DNA of 7,198 nt, taken from positions 1-7,198 of the forward strand of contig SVQJ01000089.1 of assembly GCA_015065395.1 (NCBI GenBank), written 5' to 3'. The DNA comes from Oscillospiraceae bacterium (GTDB lineage Bacteria; Bacillota; Clostridia; Oscillospirales; CAG-272). Positions 1-5,974 of this stretch are shown piece after piece (position 1 is the stretch's first letter; every line of letters starts with the position of its first letter). Position numbers and translations under genes: made by a program. The notes below the pieces were generated by a model, which did not search any database, had not been told where the DNA came from, and saw nothing but the letters and a program-made list of their open reading frames with translations.

Positions 1-8
1 AAAAAGGC

Positions 9-72
9 CCTAAAAAGAAGGCGGAATGAAAAAATGAGCTCGTTCATTTTTTCGTTCCGCCTTCTTTTTAGG
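9..72. terminator. Long hairpin, probable bidirectional terminator
   Basis: The arms at 9-37 and 44-72 are complementary over 29 bp apart from one position (T27 opposite G54, a G-U pair in RNA), with a 6-nt loop. The stem has a GC-rich block (GGCGGAA/TTCCGCC) flanked by A-runs on the left and T-runs on the right. Either strand's transcript would therefore form a strong stem ending in a U-rich stretch, the form of a two-way intrinsic terminator. It may also be one end of a dispersed repeat, because three more inverted repeats follow directly. The hairpin is plain in the sequence; the terminator role is inferred. Confidence 0.55.
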
Positions 73-191
73 TTTGGGCACCTTGGGTGCCTAAGCCAAA
101 GCAGTGCACTGCTTTGGCGACGCCTTTTGCCTTGCAATATTCAGCCAGACCCATTATTAAAGTTTTTTGCAGAGCTTTTTTTCAAAAAAGC
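73..191. repeat. Cluster of inverted repeats, possible dispersed intergenic element
   Basis: After the long hairpin come GGCACC/GGTGCC (77-82 and 86-91, 3-nt loop), a perfect 24-bp palindrome (95-118) and an AT hairpin, GCTTTTTT/AAAAAAGC (174-181 and 184-191). The density of dyads with no convincing gene is typical of mobile or multi-copy intergenic repeats. Copy number cannot be seen from one window. From 192 to about 245 I see only a lone TATAAT-like hexamer at 233-238 without a partner -35, and a weak CCCGT/ACGGG dyad. Confidence 0.45.
95..118. repeat. Perfect 24-bp palindrome without a loop
   Basis: The half-site GCCAAAGCAGTG at 95-106 is followed immediately by its exact reverse complement at 107-118, centred on GTGCAC. 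With no spacer it could be a dimeric protein site or a cruciform, or in RNA a stem with the central bases as loop. It lies inside the repeat cluster at the left edge. Confidence 0.7.
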
Positions 192-269
192 GACCGTTTC
201 TCCCCGTCAAACCGTAATTTAACGGGCGAGCATATAATCTCTATCTTAAAAAAGGGTGGAACTTCGCTA

Positions 270-298
270 TTGATTTATTCGGCAAAGTAGAGTATAAT
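270..298 (+). promoter_or_regulatory. Sigma-A-type promoter of the comEB-tsaD gene run
   Basis: The -35 hexamer TTGATT (270-275) and a consensus -10 TATAAT (293-298) are separated by exactly 17 bp. Transcription would start near 305, giving a leader of about 25 nt before the ATG at 330, with a GGAG ribosome-binding site at 321-324. An A-run at 248-253 could act as an UP-like element. No operator is evident. Confidence 0.8.
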
Positions 299-329
299 AA
301 GATGATAAACTTTATTTTTCGGAGTTGTT

Positions 330-818
330 ATGGAAAGAGTTTCAAAAATCGATTATTATCTTGATATCGCGCAGACCGTTTCCGAGCGTAGCACCTGTCT
401 GCGCAAGCGGTACGGTGCGATCATCGTTAAAAATGACGTTATAATATCCACAGGCTACAACGGCGCTCCCAGAGGACGTAAAAACTGCAACGAGATCGGA
501 AATTGCTACCGTGAGCAGCTGAAGATCCCCCGCGGCGAGCGGTATGAGCTTTGCCGCAGCGTTCATTCCGAGGCCAATGCCATTATTGCCGCGCCCCGCG
601 ATCAGATGCTGGGCTCCACTCTTTATATGTGCTGCACCGATCCCAAGGACTCAAGCGTTGTGGGCAATATCTGCTGCTGCATGATGTGCAAGCGTCAGGT
701 CATCAATGCCGGCATCGAAAAGGTCATCGTTCGCGAGGAGGACGGCGGCCATACCGTTTATATGGTGGATGACTGGATCGAAAACGACGACAGCCTTTCC
801 GGTAAATTCGGTTATTGA
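330..818 (+). CDS. comEB: dCMP/cytidine deaminase family protein (ComEB-like)
   Basis: Predicted zinc-dependent deaminase of 162 residues that converts dCMP to dUMP, feeding thymidylate synthesis in the cytosol. The family signature is present: H79-S-E81 (zinc ligand and proton-shuttling Glu) and C117-x-x-C120 (zinc ligands). Y43-NGAPRG at 43-49 is the typical substrate-loop sequence of dCMP deaminases, and VINAGIEKVIVR at 124-135 follows the second zinc motif as expected. C53, C59 and C75 may form an accessory metal site as in some dCMP deaminases. The usual Pro before the first Cys of PCxxC is replaced by Cys, giving C115-C116-C117. The ATG has GGAG 5 nt upstream and is the first gene after a strong promoter. 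Family certain; substrate (dCMP rather than another deoxycytidine nucleotide) likely from similarity. Confidence 0.9.
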   Translation: MERVSKIDYYLDIAQTVSERSTCLRKRYGAIIVKNDVIISTGYNGAPRGRKNCNEIGNCYREQLKIPRGERYELCRSVHSEANAIIAAPRDQMLGSTLYMCCTDPKDSSVVGNICCCMMCKRQVINAGIEKVIVREEDGGHTVYMVDDWIENDDSLSGKFGY

Positions 819-829
819 TGGGGGACGCG

Positions 830-1495
830 ATGAAAAGGATCCTTTGTGCAATTCTTGCGCTTTGCCTTGCCCTCTCCTTTTTTGCCTCCTGCAAGAAGAG
901 GGGAGAAAAGCTTTTGGAGCTAAACTATAATGAAGAAGGTCTCCTTTGCGGAGAGGACGGCGTTCTCTATAAATACGCCCCCATGGGCTACGAGCCTGTG
1001 AGCCAGGGGGACGAGTATGCCGTTCTGAAGGCAACTCTTGAGGAAAAGCTTTACGTTATCAACGGAATTGATCCCAAGGAGTGGATCACTATGGAATATA
1101 CGGGCGCCGGCTTTGTTTTCTATAATGCGGATATCACTCTTCCCACCCTTTCCCAAATGGGCGTCGAGACTATGTACGTGTGCGAGGAGGATGTGAACAG
1201 CATCGCCATCGCCGTCATCGGCGGTGAGGAAACTGAGGACAGGGACGCTGACAGAAAGATCATTTCTACCGTTGTCTCTCTTATTGACGACCCCGAGGGT
1301 AAAAACGAGCTTTGGCCCAGAGGCGACGTTAACGAGAGCTTCAGGCTGAAAATGTATTCTCCGGATTGGCCTGCCATTTATTATACTGTCACCTATGCCG
1401 CGTGCGACAGCGGAAATTTCATTTACGATAAGGTGACCCAGCGTTGCGTTGAGGTGGGCGATCTTCTGGATGAATATATCGGAGAAGCGGCTTGA
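830..1495 (+). CDS. Secreted lipoprotein of unknown function
   Basis: This gene encodes 221 residues that I do not recognise. The N-terminus is a lipoprotein signal peptide: basic start (MKR), hydrophobic stretch at about 4-18 and the lipobox F18-A-S-C21, so C21 would be lipidated and the rest exposed outside the membrane. The mature part (about 200 residues) is acidic, rich in short Gly/Tyr-containing strands, and has no further membrane segment or recognisable catalytic motif. I chose the ATG at 830 because GGGGG at 820-824 sits 5 nt upstream and it gives a clean signal peptide. An in-frame ATG at 818, overlapping the comEB stop, would add four residues with a poor ribosome site. It starts 11 bp after comEB and its stop overlaps the rimI start by one base, so it is almost surely co-transcribed and possibly translationally coupled. 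Confidence 0.8.
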   Translation: MKRILCAILALCLALSFFASCKKRGEKLLELNYNEEGLLCGEDGVLYKYAPMGYEPVSQGDEYAVLKATLEEKLYVINGIDPKEWITMEYTGAGFVFYNADITLPTLSQMGVETMYVCEEDVNSIAIAVIGGEETEDRDADRKIISTVVSLIDDPEGKNELWPRGDVNESFRLKMYSPDWPAIYYTVTYAACDSGNFIYDKVTQRCVEVGDLLDEYIGEAA

Positions 1496-1983
1496 TGAAG
1501 ATCCTTAAAAAAGCATTTGGAAAAAATGCTGAATTCTGCCTTTGCCTTTGCGAGGTCGGGGATGCCCAAGGTCTTGCTTTGGCTGAAGGGATATGCTTCC
1601 CCGGGGATCCGTGGAGCGAGGGAATGTTTCGCTCGGCTTTTGAAAATCCCTCCTGCAGAATATATGCGGTAAGCGATATGCAAATGTCTAAAATATTTGC
1701 TTACGCTGTGTATTACGTGTGCGGCGATGAAGCAGATCTTGCAAATATTGCAACCCTGCCGGAGCTGAGAAGGCAGGGTATCGGCGGTGCGCTTTTGGAT
1801 GAGACTCTTGAAATTTCCCGTAGCGGCGGGGTTTTTCGCGCTTTTCTCGAGGTGAGGGAATCCAACGAGAGCGCACGAGCGCTTTATTCATCCAGAGGCT
1901 TTATTGAGATAGGCAAACGCCGAAGATATTACAGAAATCCCACAGAGGATGCGATCCTTATGGCAAAGTTTTTTGAAAACTGA
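1495..1983 (+). CDS. rimI: Ribosomal-protein-alanine N-acetyltransferase RimI (GNAT)
   Basis: The 162 residues form a GNAT-fold acetyltransferase. RimI acetylates the N-terminal alanine of ribosomal protein S18, and relatives may act on other N-termini. Visible family marks are PW at 39-40 in the N-terminal loop, the acetyl-CoA pyrophosphate loop R92-R-Q-G-I-G-G98, LEVR at 118-121 with the proposed base E119, N124, LY at 130-131 with the proposed acid Y131 exactly 12 residues later, GF at 135-136, and the RimI-typical YYxxPxEDAxxM ending at M156. The ATG at 1495 overlaps the upstream stop by one base and has GGAGAAG at 1481-1487. Placement directly before tsaD is the classic arrangement in bacteria; the usual partners tsaB and tsaE are not in this window. 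Confidence 0.9.
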   Translation: MKILKKAFGKNAEFCLCLCEVGDAQGLALAEGICFPGDPWSEGMFRSAFENPSCRIYAVSDMQMSKIFAYAVYYVCGDEADLANIATLPELRRQGIGGALLDETLEISRSGGVFRAFLEVRESNESARALYSSRGFIEIGKRRRYYRNPTEDAILMAKFFEN

Positions 1984-1988
1984 AAGGA
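1984..1988 (+). promoter_or_regulatory. Ribosome-binding site that fixes the tsaD start
   Basis: AAGGA lies 8 nt before the GTG at 1997, just after the rimI stop. It supports this GTG over an in-frame upstream ATG at 1949 buried in rimI, which would add 16 residues foreign to the family. Confidence 0.7.
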
Positions 1989-1996
1989 AATGTGCT

Positions 1997-3091
1997 GTGC
2001 TTATTCTTGCAATAGAATCCTCATGTGATGAGACCGCGGCGGCGGTTGTAAGCATGGGGGAAAATGAAAGAAAAATACTTTCAAACGTGGTTGCATCCCA
2101 GGTGGAGACCCATGCGCTCTACGGAGGCGTAGTTCCCGAGATCGCAAGCCGCGCCCATATTGAGGCTGTTTCCCATGTGGTGCGGCGCGCTGTCAGCGAG
2201 GCAGGCGTTGAGCTTTCCCAAATTGAGGCGGTGGGCGTCACCTATTCCCCCGGCCTTATAGGATGCCTTTTAGTGGGGGTGAATTTTGCAAAATCCCTTG
2301 CATTTTCCCTGGGCGTTCCTCTTATCCCCGTGGATCATATCAAATCCCATACGGCGGCGGCGTATTTTTTCGATATGAGCCTTTCTGCTCCATTCTTGTC
2401 ACTGGTAGTTTCCGGAGGGCATACCTCTCTTTATAACGTCACCGAGCCTTCCGTTTATACCGAGATCGGCTCCACCCGTGACGATGCGGCAGGAGAAGCC
2501 TTTGATAAGGTGGGAAGAGTTATGGGGCTTACGTATCCCGGCGGAGCGGCTATGGACAGGCTCTGCACAGAGGGGCTTTCAAACCGTGAAAGCGGCCCGA
2601 GAGCAAGGGAGGATCAGATAGTGTTCCCAAGCCCTGCCATAAACGACGATACCTTTGATTATTCCTTCAGCGGTCTTAAGACCTGCGCCGTCAATCATAT
2701 CCATAATTGGCGTCAAAAGCATTCCGTTGCCGATAAGGGCGAGATAGACAGGGGCGAGATGGCGGAGATAGCCTGCGCCTTCACCCAGGCTGTGGTAAGC
2801 GGTATATGCAAAAAGTTAGAGCTTGCTCTTGAGAGCACGGGGGAAAAAAGGCTTGTGCTTGCAGGCGGTGTGGCGGCAAATTCCCATTTGCGCCGCGGCG
2901 TGCGGGAGCTTTGCGAAAAAAAGGGAGTTACCCTTTATGTGCCTCCCGTATCCCTTTGCGGAGATAACGGCGCAATGGTGGGCGCTCAATGCTATTTTGA
3001 ATATCTTTCCGGCGTGCGTGCGTCAACGGATCTGAACGCTTATGCTTCCGGCGAGGGTGCCGCGGCAGCTGCAGCCTTGAAAAAGATCTGA
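1997..3091 (+). CDS. tsaD: tRNA N6-adenosine threonylcarbamoyltransferase TsaD
   Basis: TsaD (Kae1/Gcp family, ASKHA fold) transfers the threonylcarbamoyl group to A37 of ANN-decoding tRNAs, working with TsaB and TsaE in bacteria. The 364 residues, slightly over the usual 335-345, carry every hallmark: AIESSCDET at 5-13, EIASRAH at 48-54, the metal-binding H114-x3-H118, SGGHT at 139-143, GEAFDKVGR at 166-174 followed by YPGG (180-183), AGGVAAN at 289-295, and GDNGAM at 322-327 with metal ligand D323. The start is GTG so the protein opens VLILAIES, as in relatives, and is supported by a good ribosome site. The extra length is mostly a short Ala-rich tail (about 354-364, GAAAAAALKKI). It is the last gene of the first run, 13 bp after rimI. 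Confidence 0.97.
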   Translation: MLILAIESSCDETAAAVVSMGENERKILSNVVASQVETHALYGGVVPEIASRAHIEAVSHVVRRAVSEAGVELSQIEAVGVTYSPGLIGCLLVGVNFAKSLAFSLGVPLIPVDHIKSHTAAAYFFDMSLSAPFLSLVVSGGHTSLYNVTEPSVYTEIGSTRDDAAGEAFDKVGRVMGLTYPGGAAMDRLCTEGLSNRESGPRAREDQIVFPSPAINDDTFDYSFSGLKTCAVNHIHNWRQKHSVADKGEIDRGEMAEIACAFTQAVVSGICKKLELALESTGEKRLVLAGGVAANSHLRRGVRELCEKKGVTLYVPPVSLCGDNGAMVGAQCYFEYLSGVRASTDLNAYASGEGAAAAAALKKI

Positions 3092-3202
3092 TATTTCCCA
3101 ACCAAAAGTGAAAAAACAAGCGGATTTTCTTCTTTTTTTACAAATGAATAACAAAAATCTGCATTTGGCGAAGAAACGGCGGTTTTGAGCATTCGCCGAA
3201 AT

Positions 3203-3239
3203 AGTTTTCAACAGCCTTTTCAACTAGCTGTGGAAAACT
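3203..3239. promoter_or_regulatory. Inverted repeat with DnaA-box-like motifs
   Basis: The arms AGTTTTCAACAGC (3203-3215) and GCTGTGGAAAACT (3227-3239) pair over 13 positions with one mismatch. The right arm contains TGTGGAAAA (3229-3237), one base away from the DnaA box TGTGGATAA. The left arm has TTTTCAACA (3205-3213), two mismatches away on the other strand. A third copy, TTTTCAAC, lies in the loop at 3217-3224, 12 bp after the first. Because dnaD and dnaI follow directly, control by DnaA is a reasonable idea, but the boxes are imperfect and the dyad may simply be part of a terminator. Confidence 0.4.
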
Positions 3240-3268
3240 CCCTGTTTACAGGGCTTTGCGGCTTTTTT
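3240..3268 (+). terminator. Possible terminator of the comEB-tsaD run
   Basis: CCCTG (3240-3244) and CAGGG (3249-3253) form a 5-bp stem with loop TTTA. A run of six T's (3263-3268) follows, but only after 9 nt, farther than in a standard intrinsic terminator. It is the best candidate end for the upstream transcript; no better stem plus T-run is seen after tsaD. Confidence 0.4.
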
Positions 3269-3276
3269 ACAAATGA

Positions 3277-3305
3277 TTTATTTGAAAAAGGCATCTGAAT
3301 ATAAA
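3277..3305 (+). promoter_or_regulatory. Weak candidate promoter for the dnaD-dnaI run
   Basis: TTTATT (3277-3282) and TATAAA (3300-3305) are 17 bp apart, matching 3 of 6 and 5 of 6 consensus positions. The leader would be about 70 nt and include a small hairpin, ACGGC/GCCGT with loop ATTT (3327-3340). Another -10-like TATAAC at 3355-3360 has only TTGCCG at 15 bp spacing. A promoter is expected in this spacer, but its exact place is uncertain. Confidence 0.3.
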
Positions 3306-3383
3306 CATTTTTTACCAAAATTCAAAACGGCATTTGCCGTGATCGCCCTATGGGTATAACCGAACAGAAAGGCTGAATACGAA

Positions 3384-4379
3384 ATGAAGATAAAACCCGT
3401 GATCGAGGGGCCTTGCGTTATCGTCCCCGCCTCACCCGTCATCCCCAGGCTTTCGGAGGCAGGGGGAACCAGGCTGAAGGTGCTTTTATATATTCTGTCA
3501 GATCCCGAGTTTGACAGCGAAAGCGCTGCCGAGGCTCTGAATATAACATTGAAAAGCTTTAATGCTGCAATAGAATATTGGATGCGCGCAGGTGCCATAG
3601 AGTGCGAGGGGTTCGAGAAAAAGGCAAAGCAGAAAAAGGAGAGCGCTCTCCTTTCCGACGGCGCGGACGGGACAAATGTCACTGTGAAGAGACCCCGCCC
3701 CGTGGCACGCGCATCTGAGCTTCCCAGATATTCAACGGAGCAGATAGCCGCTTATGTGGAGGAGCATAATATCGGTGACCTTCTCAGCGCCTGTCAGCAG
3801 TATATGGGAAAGATGTTCACCACAGCCGAGGTGGAGACCGTTGTGGGCCTTCTTGATTATCTGAAGCTCGAGCCTGAGTACATAATGCTTCTCTTTGCCC
3901 ATTGCGAAAAGATGAACAAAAAATCTCTCCGCTATGTGGAAAAGCTTGCTATCGGCCTTTTCGATAAGGATATTCTCGGCTATGAGGAGCTGGACAGCCA
4001 CCTGAACGCCATCGAAGCGGCGGCACAGATGGATAAGCCCCTTCGAGATCTTTTCGGTATCGGCCGCCGCGCTCTTACCAAAAAGGAAAAGGAAGCCTTT
4101 GAGACCTGGGTGGGCAAATGGGCTCTCCCCATGGCGCTTATAGAAAGAGCGTACGAGGTCACCGTGGAGAACACGGGCAATGCCTCCGTTCCCTATTGTA
4201 ACGCCGTGCTTCAGAGGTGGTATGAGAGCGGCTATAAGAGCATAGAAGAGGTTGAGGCCGCAATGGCGGAATATAAGCACGATAAGGACGGATCAAAGGA
4301 TAAAAAGGGAAGCTTTGACGAGGATGATTTCTTTGAGGCGGCGCTGCGCCGTTCATACGGCCAGGGCTTTGATTCGTGA
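3384..4379 (+). CDS. dnaD: DnaD-like replication initiation/primosome protein
   Basis: The 331 residues match the DnaD/DnaB_2 family of Firmicutes, which remodels origin DNA and helps recruit the helicase loader. An N-terminal winged-helix-like part (about 28-75) is followed by a charged, probably disordered linker (about 78-115). Two helical DnaB_2-type repeats follow, at about 118-195 and 217-290. The second ends with the DNA-binding signature YxxxIxxxW as Y271-x3-V275-x3-W279; the first has a decayed version around Y184 (YVEKLAIGL) lacking the Trp. The tail (about 300-331) is charged and ends in DDFFEAALRRSYG, a conserved-looking C-terminal patch often seen in such proteins. The ATG at 3384 has AGAAAGG 11 nt upstream, rather far. 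The helicase-loader gene begins 14 bp after its stop, the expected pairing. DnaD versus DnaB-type naming is less sure than the family. Confidence 0.85.
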   Translation: MKIKPVIEGPCVIVPASPVIPRLSEAGGTRLKVLLYILSDPEFDSESAAEALNITLKSFNAAIEYWMRAGAIECEGFEKKAKQKKESALLSDGADGTNVTVKRPRPVARASELPRYSTEQIAAYVEEHNIGDLLSACQQYMGKMFTTAEVETVVGLLDYLKLEPEYIMLLFAHCEKMNKKSLRYVEKLAIGLFDKDILGYEELDSHLNAIEAAAQMDKPLRDLFGIGRRALTKKEKEAFETWVGKWALPMALIERAYEVTVENTGNASVPYCNAVLQRWYESGYKSIEEVEAAMAEYKHDKDGSKDKKGSFDEDDFFEAALRRSYGQGFDS

Positions 4380-4382
4380 ATG

Positions 4383-4388
4383 AAAGGA
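4383..4388 (+). promoter_or_regulatory. Ribosome-binding site selecting the ATG at 4394
   Basis: AAAGGA ends 5 nt before the ATG at 4394, directly after the dnaD stop. The alternative in-frame GTG at 4376 overlaps dnaD and would itself cover this site, so the ATG is preferred. Confidence 0.7.
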
Positions 4389-4393
4389 TTATA

Positions 4394-5365
4394 ATGCAGG
4401 AAAAGAATTATTACAGAGAGGCGATGGATCGCCTGAGAGAAATGCGTGAGGATAGCCTTGCCGAGAGTGAGGAGAAAAAGCTCATCCTATGGGATGCTCT
4501 TCCGGAGATAAAAGTCATAGATGCAGAGCTTTCAACCACCGCTGCCAAAATGTTTGAGGCTATAATGACCCCCGGAGTGGGCGTGGCAGGGGTTGAAAGG
4601 ATAACCGAAAGCAATAAGGTCCTTCGGGCAAAAAGGGATGAGATCCTTCTTCAGAACGGATATGAAAAGGATTTTTCCGATATAAAGTATCATTGCCAAA
4701 GGTGCTCGGACAGCGGCTTTGTGGGGATCGATATGTGCTCCTGCGTAAAAAGCATGATCGCAAAGGCACGTCTTGAGGACAGCGAGCTCGGCAAGCTCTG
4801 CCGCTTCCAGAGCTTTGAGAATTTCTCCTTTGATTATTACAGCCCCGGCGAGGAAAGGGAAAATATCGAAACCGTGTATAAAAAGCTCTATGAGTTTGCA
4901 GACGGCTTCAATTCCGAGAGCGGGGATTCATGGCTCCTCGTGGGTGATACGGGCCTTGGCAAGACCCATCTCTCCACGGCAGTGGGTGCACGGGTCATAG
5001 AACGGGGATATGATGTGGTCTATCGCTCGATCCAGGGCCTTATAGATGATTTTGAGCAGGTGCAGTTCAGGGGAGAGAGCTCCTTCGTCACGAAGAAGTA
5101 TTTTGAATGCGATCTTCTCATAATAGATGATCTGGGCGCGGAAATGACCAACAGCTTTACAATTTCATGCCTTTATAATATCATCAACACGAGAATGATA
5201 AAGGGAAAGCCAACGATGATAAATACGAATCTGGGCTATAAGGAGATGCGGCAAAGGTACGAGGATAGGATCACCAGCCGCCTCTTCGGAGAATATAAGC
5301 CGGTTCGCTTTATAGGCAAGGATATCCGCAGACAGCGTCTGGGCGGCATATCCGCAAAAAAATGA
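4394..5365 (+). CDS. dnaI: DnaI/DnaC-type helicase loader ATPase
   Basis: This AAA+ protein of 323 residues is predicted to load the replicative DnaB/DnaC helicase at origins and restart sites, in the cytosol. The N-terminal part (1-95) is helical and charged. A zinc-finger-like cluster follows, C101-x2-C104-x10-C115-x-C117, as in the N-terminal domain of B. subtilis DnaI. The ATPase domain (about 140-315) has Walker A GDTGLGKTH (184-192), Walker B LLIIDDLG (241-248), a sensor-1 TN at 278-279 and the DRITSRL arginine-finger region at 291-297. DnaI and E. coli DnaC share this fold, so the symbol follows the Gram-positive convention. It lies 14 bp after dnaD and 17 bp before a lipoprotein gene, in one probable operon. 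Confidence 0.9.
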   Translation: MQEKNYYREAMDRLREMREDSLAESEEKKLILWDALPEIKVIDAELSTTAAKMFEAIMTPGVGVAGVERITESNKVLRAKRDEILLQNGYEKDFSDIKYHCQRCSDSGFVGIDMCSCVKSMIAKARLEDSELGKLCRFQSFENFSFDYYSPGEERENIETVYKKLYEFADGFNSESGDSWLLVGDTGLGKTHLSTAVGARVIERGYDVVYRSIQGLIDDFEQVQFRGESSFVTKKYFECDLLIIDDLGAEMTNSFTISCLYNIINTRMIKGKPTMINTNLGYKEMRQRYEDRITSRLFGEYKPVRFIGKDIRRQRLGGISAKK

Positions 5366-5382
5366 AAGGTGGAAGTAGTATC

Positions 5383-5913
5383 ATGAAAAGACTGACAGCA
5401 CTGTGCCTTGTGATAGTATTTGCTTTTTCTCTTGTTTCCTGTGCCATGACCCAAGGTATAAAGCCCGATGCCGTTGAAAAGCGTCTTGCAGAGAAGGCGG
5501 CTGTGAAGATAGAGGGAACAGAGGAGGAAATGGAGAGATCGACGGAGGAAAAGACCGTCAGCGTCCATTTACATAAGGACAATAAGAAAGCAAAGACCCT
5601 CGATCTTTTGGTAACGGATGAGCTTTTAGAGCTTTTTTCGGCTGATTGGAAAAAGGTCTCATCAAAGGGCGGCGGCAATAAGGTCATGACCTTTACAATA
5701 GATGTTCAGCATGAGGTGACCTTTTTTGATAACGGCAGAGCGATGATATATTACGGATATTGCTCCGTTTTGGAAAAAGATCGGGCATATTATGAGATAA
5801 CCCTTGAAAACGGCCTGGAGAGCTTATATAATTATGCAAAAGAAAACGGAACCGAGCCTGTATCTGATGAAGAGGAAACGAACGAACAGGAGTCGGAAAA
5901 GGGAAGCGACTGA
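5383..5913 (+). CDS. Small lipoprotein of unknown function downstream of dnaI
   Basis: This gene encodes 176 residues with no family I recognise. The signal peptide is clear: MKR, hydrophobic core at about 4-17, lipobox L17-V-S-C20. The mature protein opens with a very charged stretch (about 28-73), then a region of likely beta strands with several aromatic residues (about 75-150), and ends in an acidic, Glu/Ser-rich tail (about 158-176) that is probably disordered. No transmembrane helix or catalytic motif is visible beyond the signal. I chose the ATG at 5383, preceded by AAAGGTGG at 5366-5373; an ATG at 5362 overlapping the dnaI stop would add seven residues and cover that site. The 17-bp gap suggests co-transcription with dnaD-dnaI. 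It resembles the lipoprotein at 830-1495 only in having a signal peptide. Confidence 0.8.
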   Translation: MKRLTALCLVIVFAFSLVSCAMTQGIKPDAVEKRLAEKAAVKIEGTEEEMERSTEEKTVSVHLHKDNKKAKTLDLLVTDELLELFSADWKKVSSKGGGNKVMTFTIDVQHEVTFFDNGRAMIYYGYCSVLEKDRAYYEITLENGLESLYNYAKENGTEPVSDEEETNEQESEKGSD

Positions 5914-5942
5914 ACTGTTCTTGCCGTTTTAGAAAGGACTCC

Positions 5943-5974
5943 CGGAGGGAAATGATCGTTCGATTCGTCCTCCG
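5943..5974 (+). promoter_or_regulatory. Nested hairpin covering a Shine-Dalgarno-like GGAGGG
   Basis: CGGAGG (5943-5948) pairs with CCTCCG (5969-5974), with ATCG-TT-CGAT (5955-5964) as an inner stem. The left arm contains the GGAGGG just before a short ORF, so the fold would hide it. A second stem, GAGCC(C)GAA with TTCGGCTC (5974-5982 and 5994-6001, one bulged C), follows. No strong T-run follows either stem, so neither is a clear terminator. The rest of 5914-6097 shows no clear promoter. Confidence 0.4.

Larger units (their letters stand above)
3134..3276 (+). repeat. Two copies of a 14-bp direct repeat in the tsaD-dnaD spacer
   Basis: TTTTTTACAAATGA occurs at 3134-3147 and 3263-3276. After the first copy CAAATG (3141-3146) can pair with CATTTG (3162-3167); after the second CAAAT (3270-3274) can pair with ATTTG (3280-3284). 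The first copy is also enclosed by a competing stem, GCGGATTTT (3120-3128) with AAAATCTGC (3154-3162, one G-U). Function unknown. Confidence 0.5.

Noticed and set aside
249..266. AGGGTGGAACTTCGC resembling the T-box core AGGGTGGNACCGCG
   Set aside because: The core deviates at the ACCGCG part, no terminator or Stem I follows or precedes, a complete sigma-A promoter starts just after it, and comEB is not a usual T-box target.
34..290. Overlapping + strand open frames of 62 and 67 codons
   Set aside because: They run through the palindromes, lack ribosome sites, begin at arbitrary codons and their translations follow the repeat, not a protein family.
3144..3188. 14-codon frame MNNKNLHLAKKRRF between tsaD and dnaD
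   Set aside because: No ribosome-binding site upstream (T-run only), very short, and overlaps competing RNA stems.
3092..3383. A chromosomal replication origin
   Set aside because: Only one near-match DnaA box and two weaker ones, no dnaA or dnaN next to it, and no clear unwinding element; local regulation or a terminator explains it better.
3732..4280. 182-codon minus-strand frame opposite dnaD
   Set aside because: It lies entirely within a well-supported gene on the other strand, has no family likeness and no ribosome site; it is a shadow of the dnaD coding sequence.
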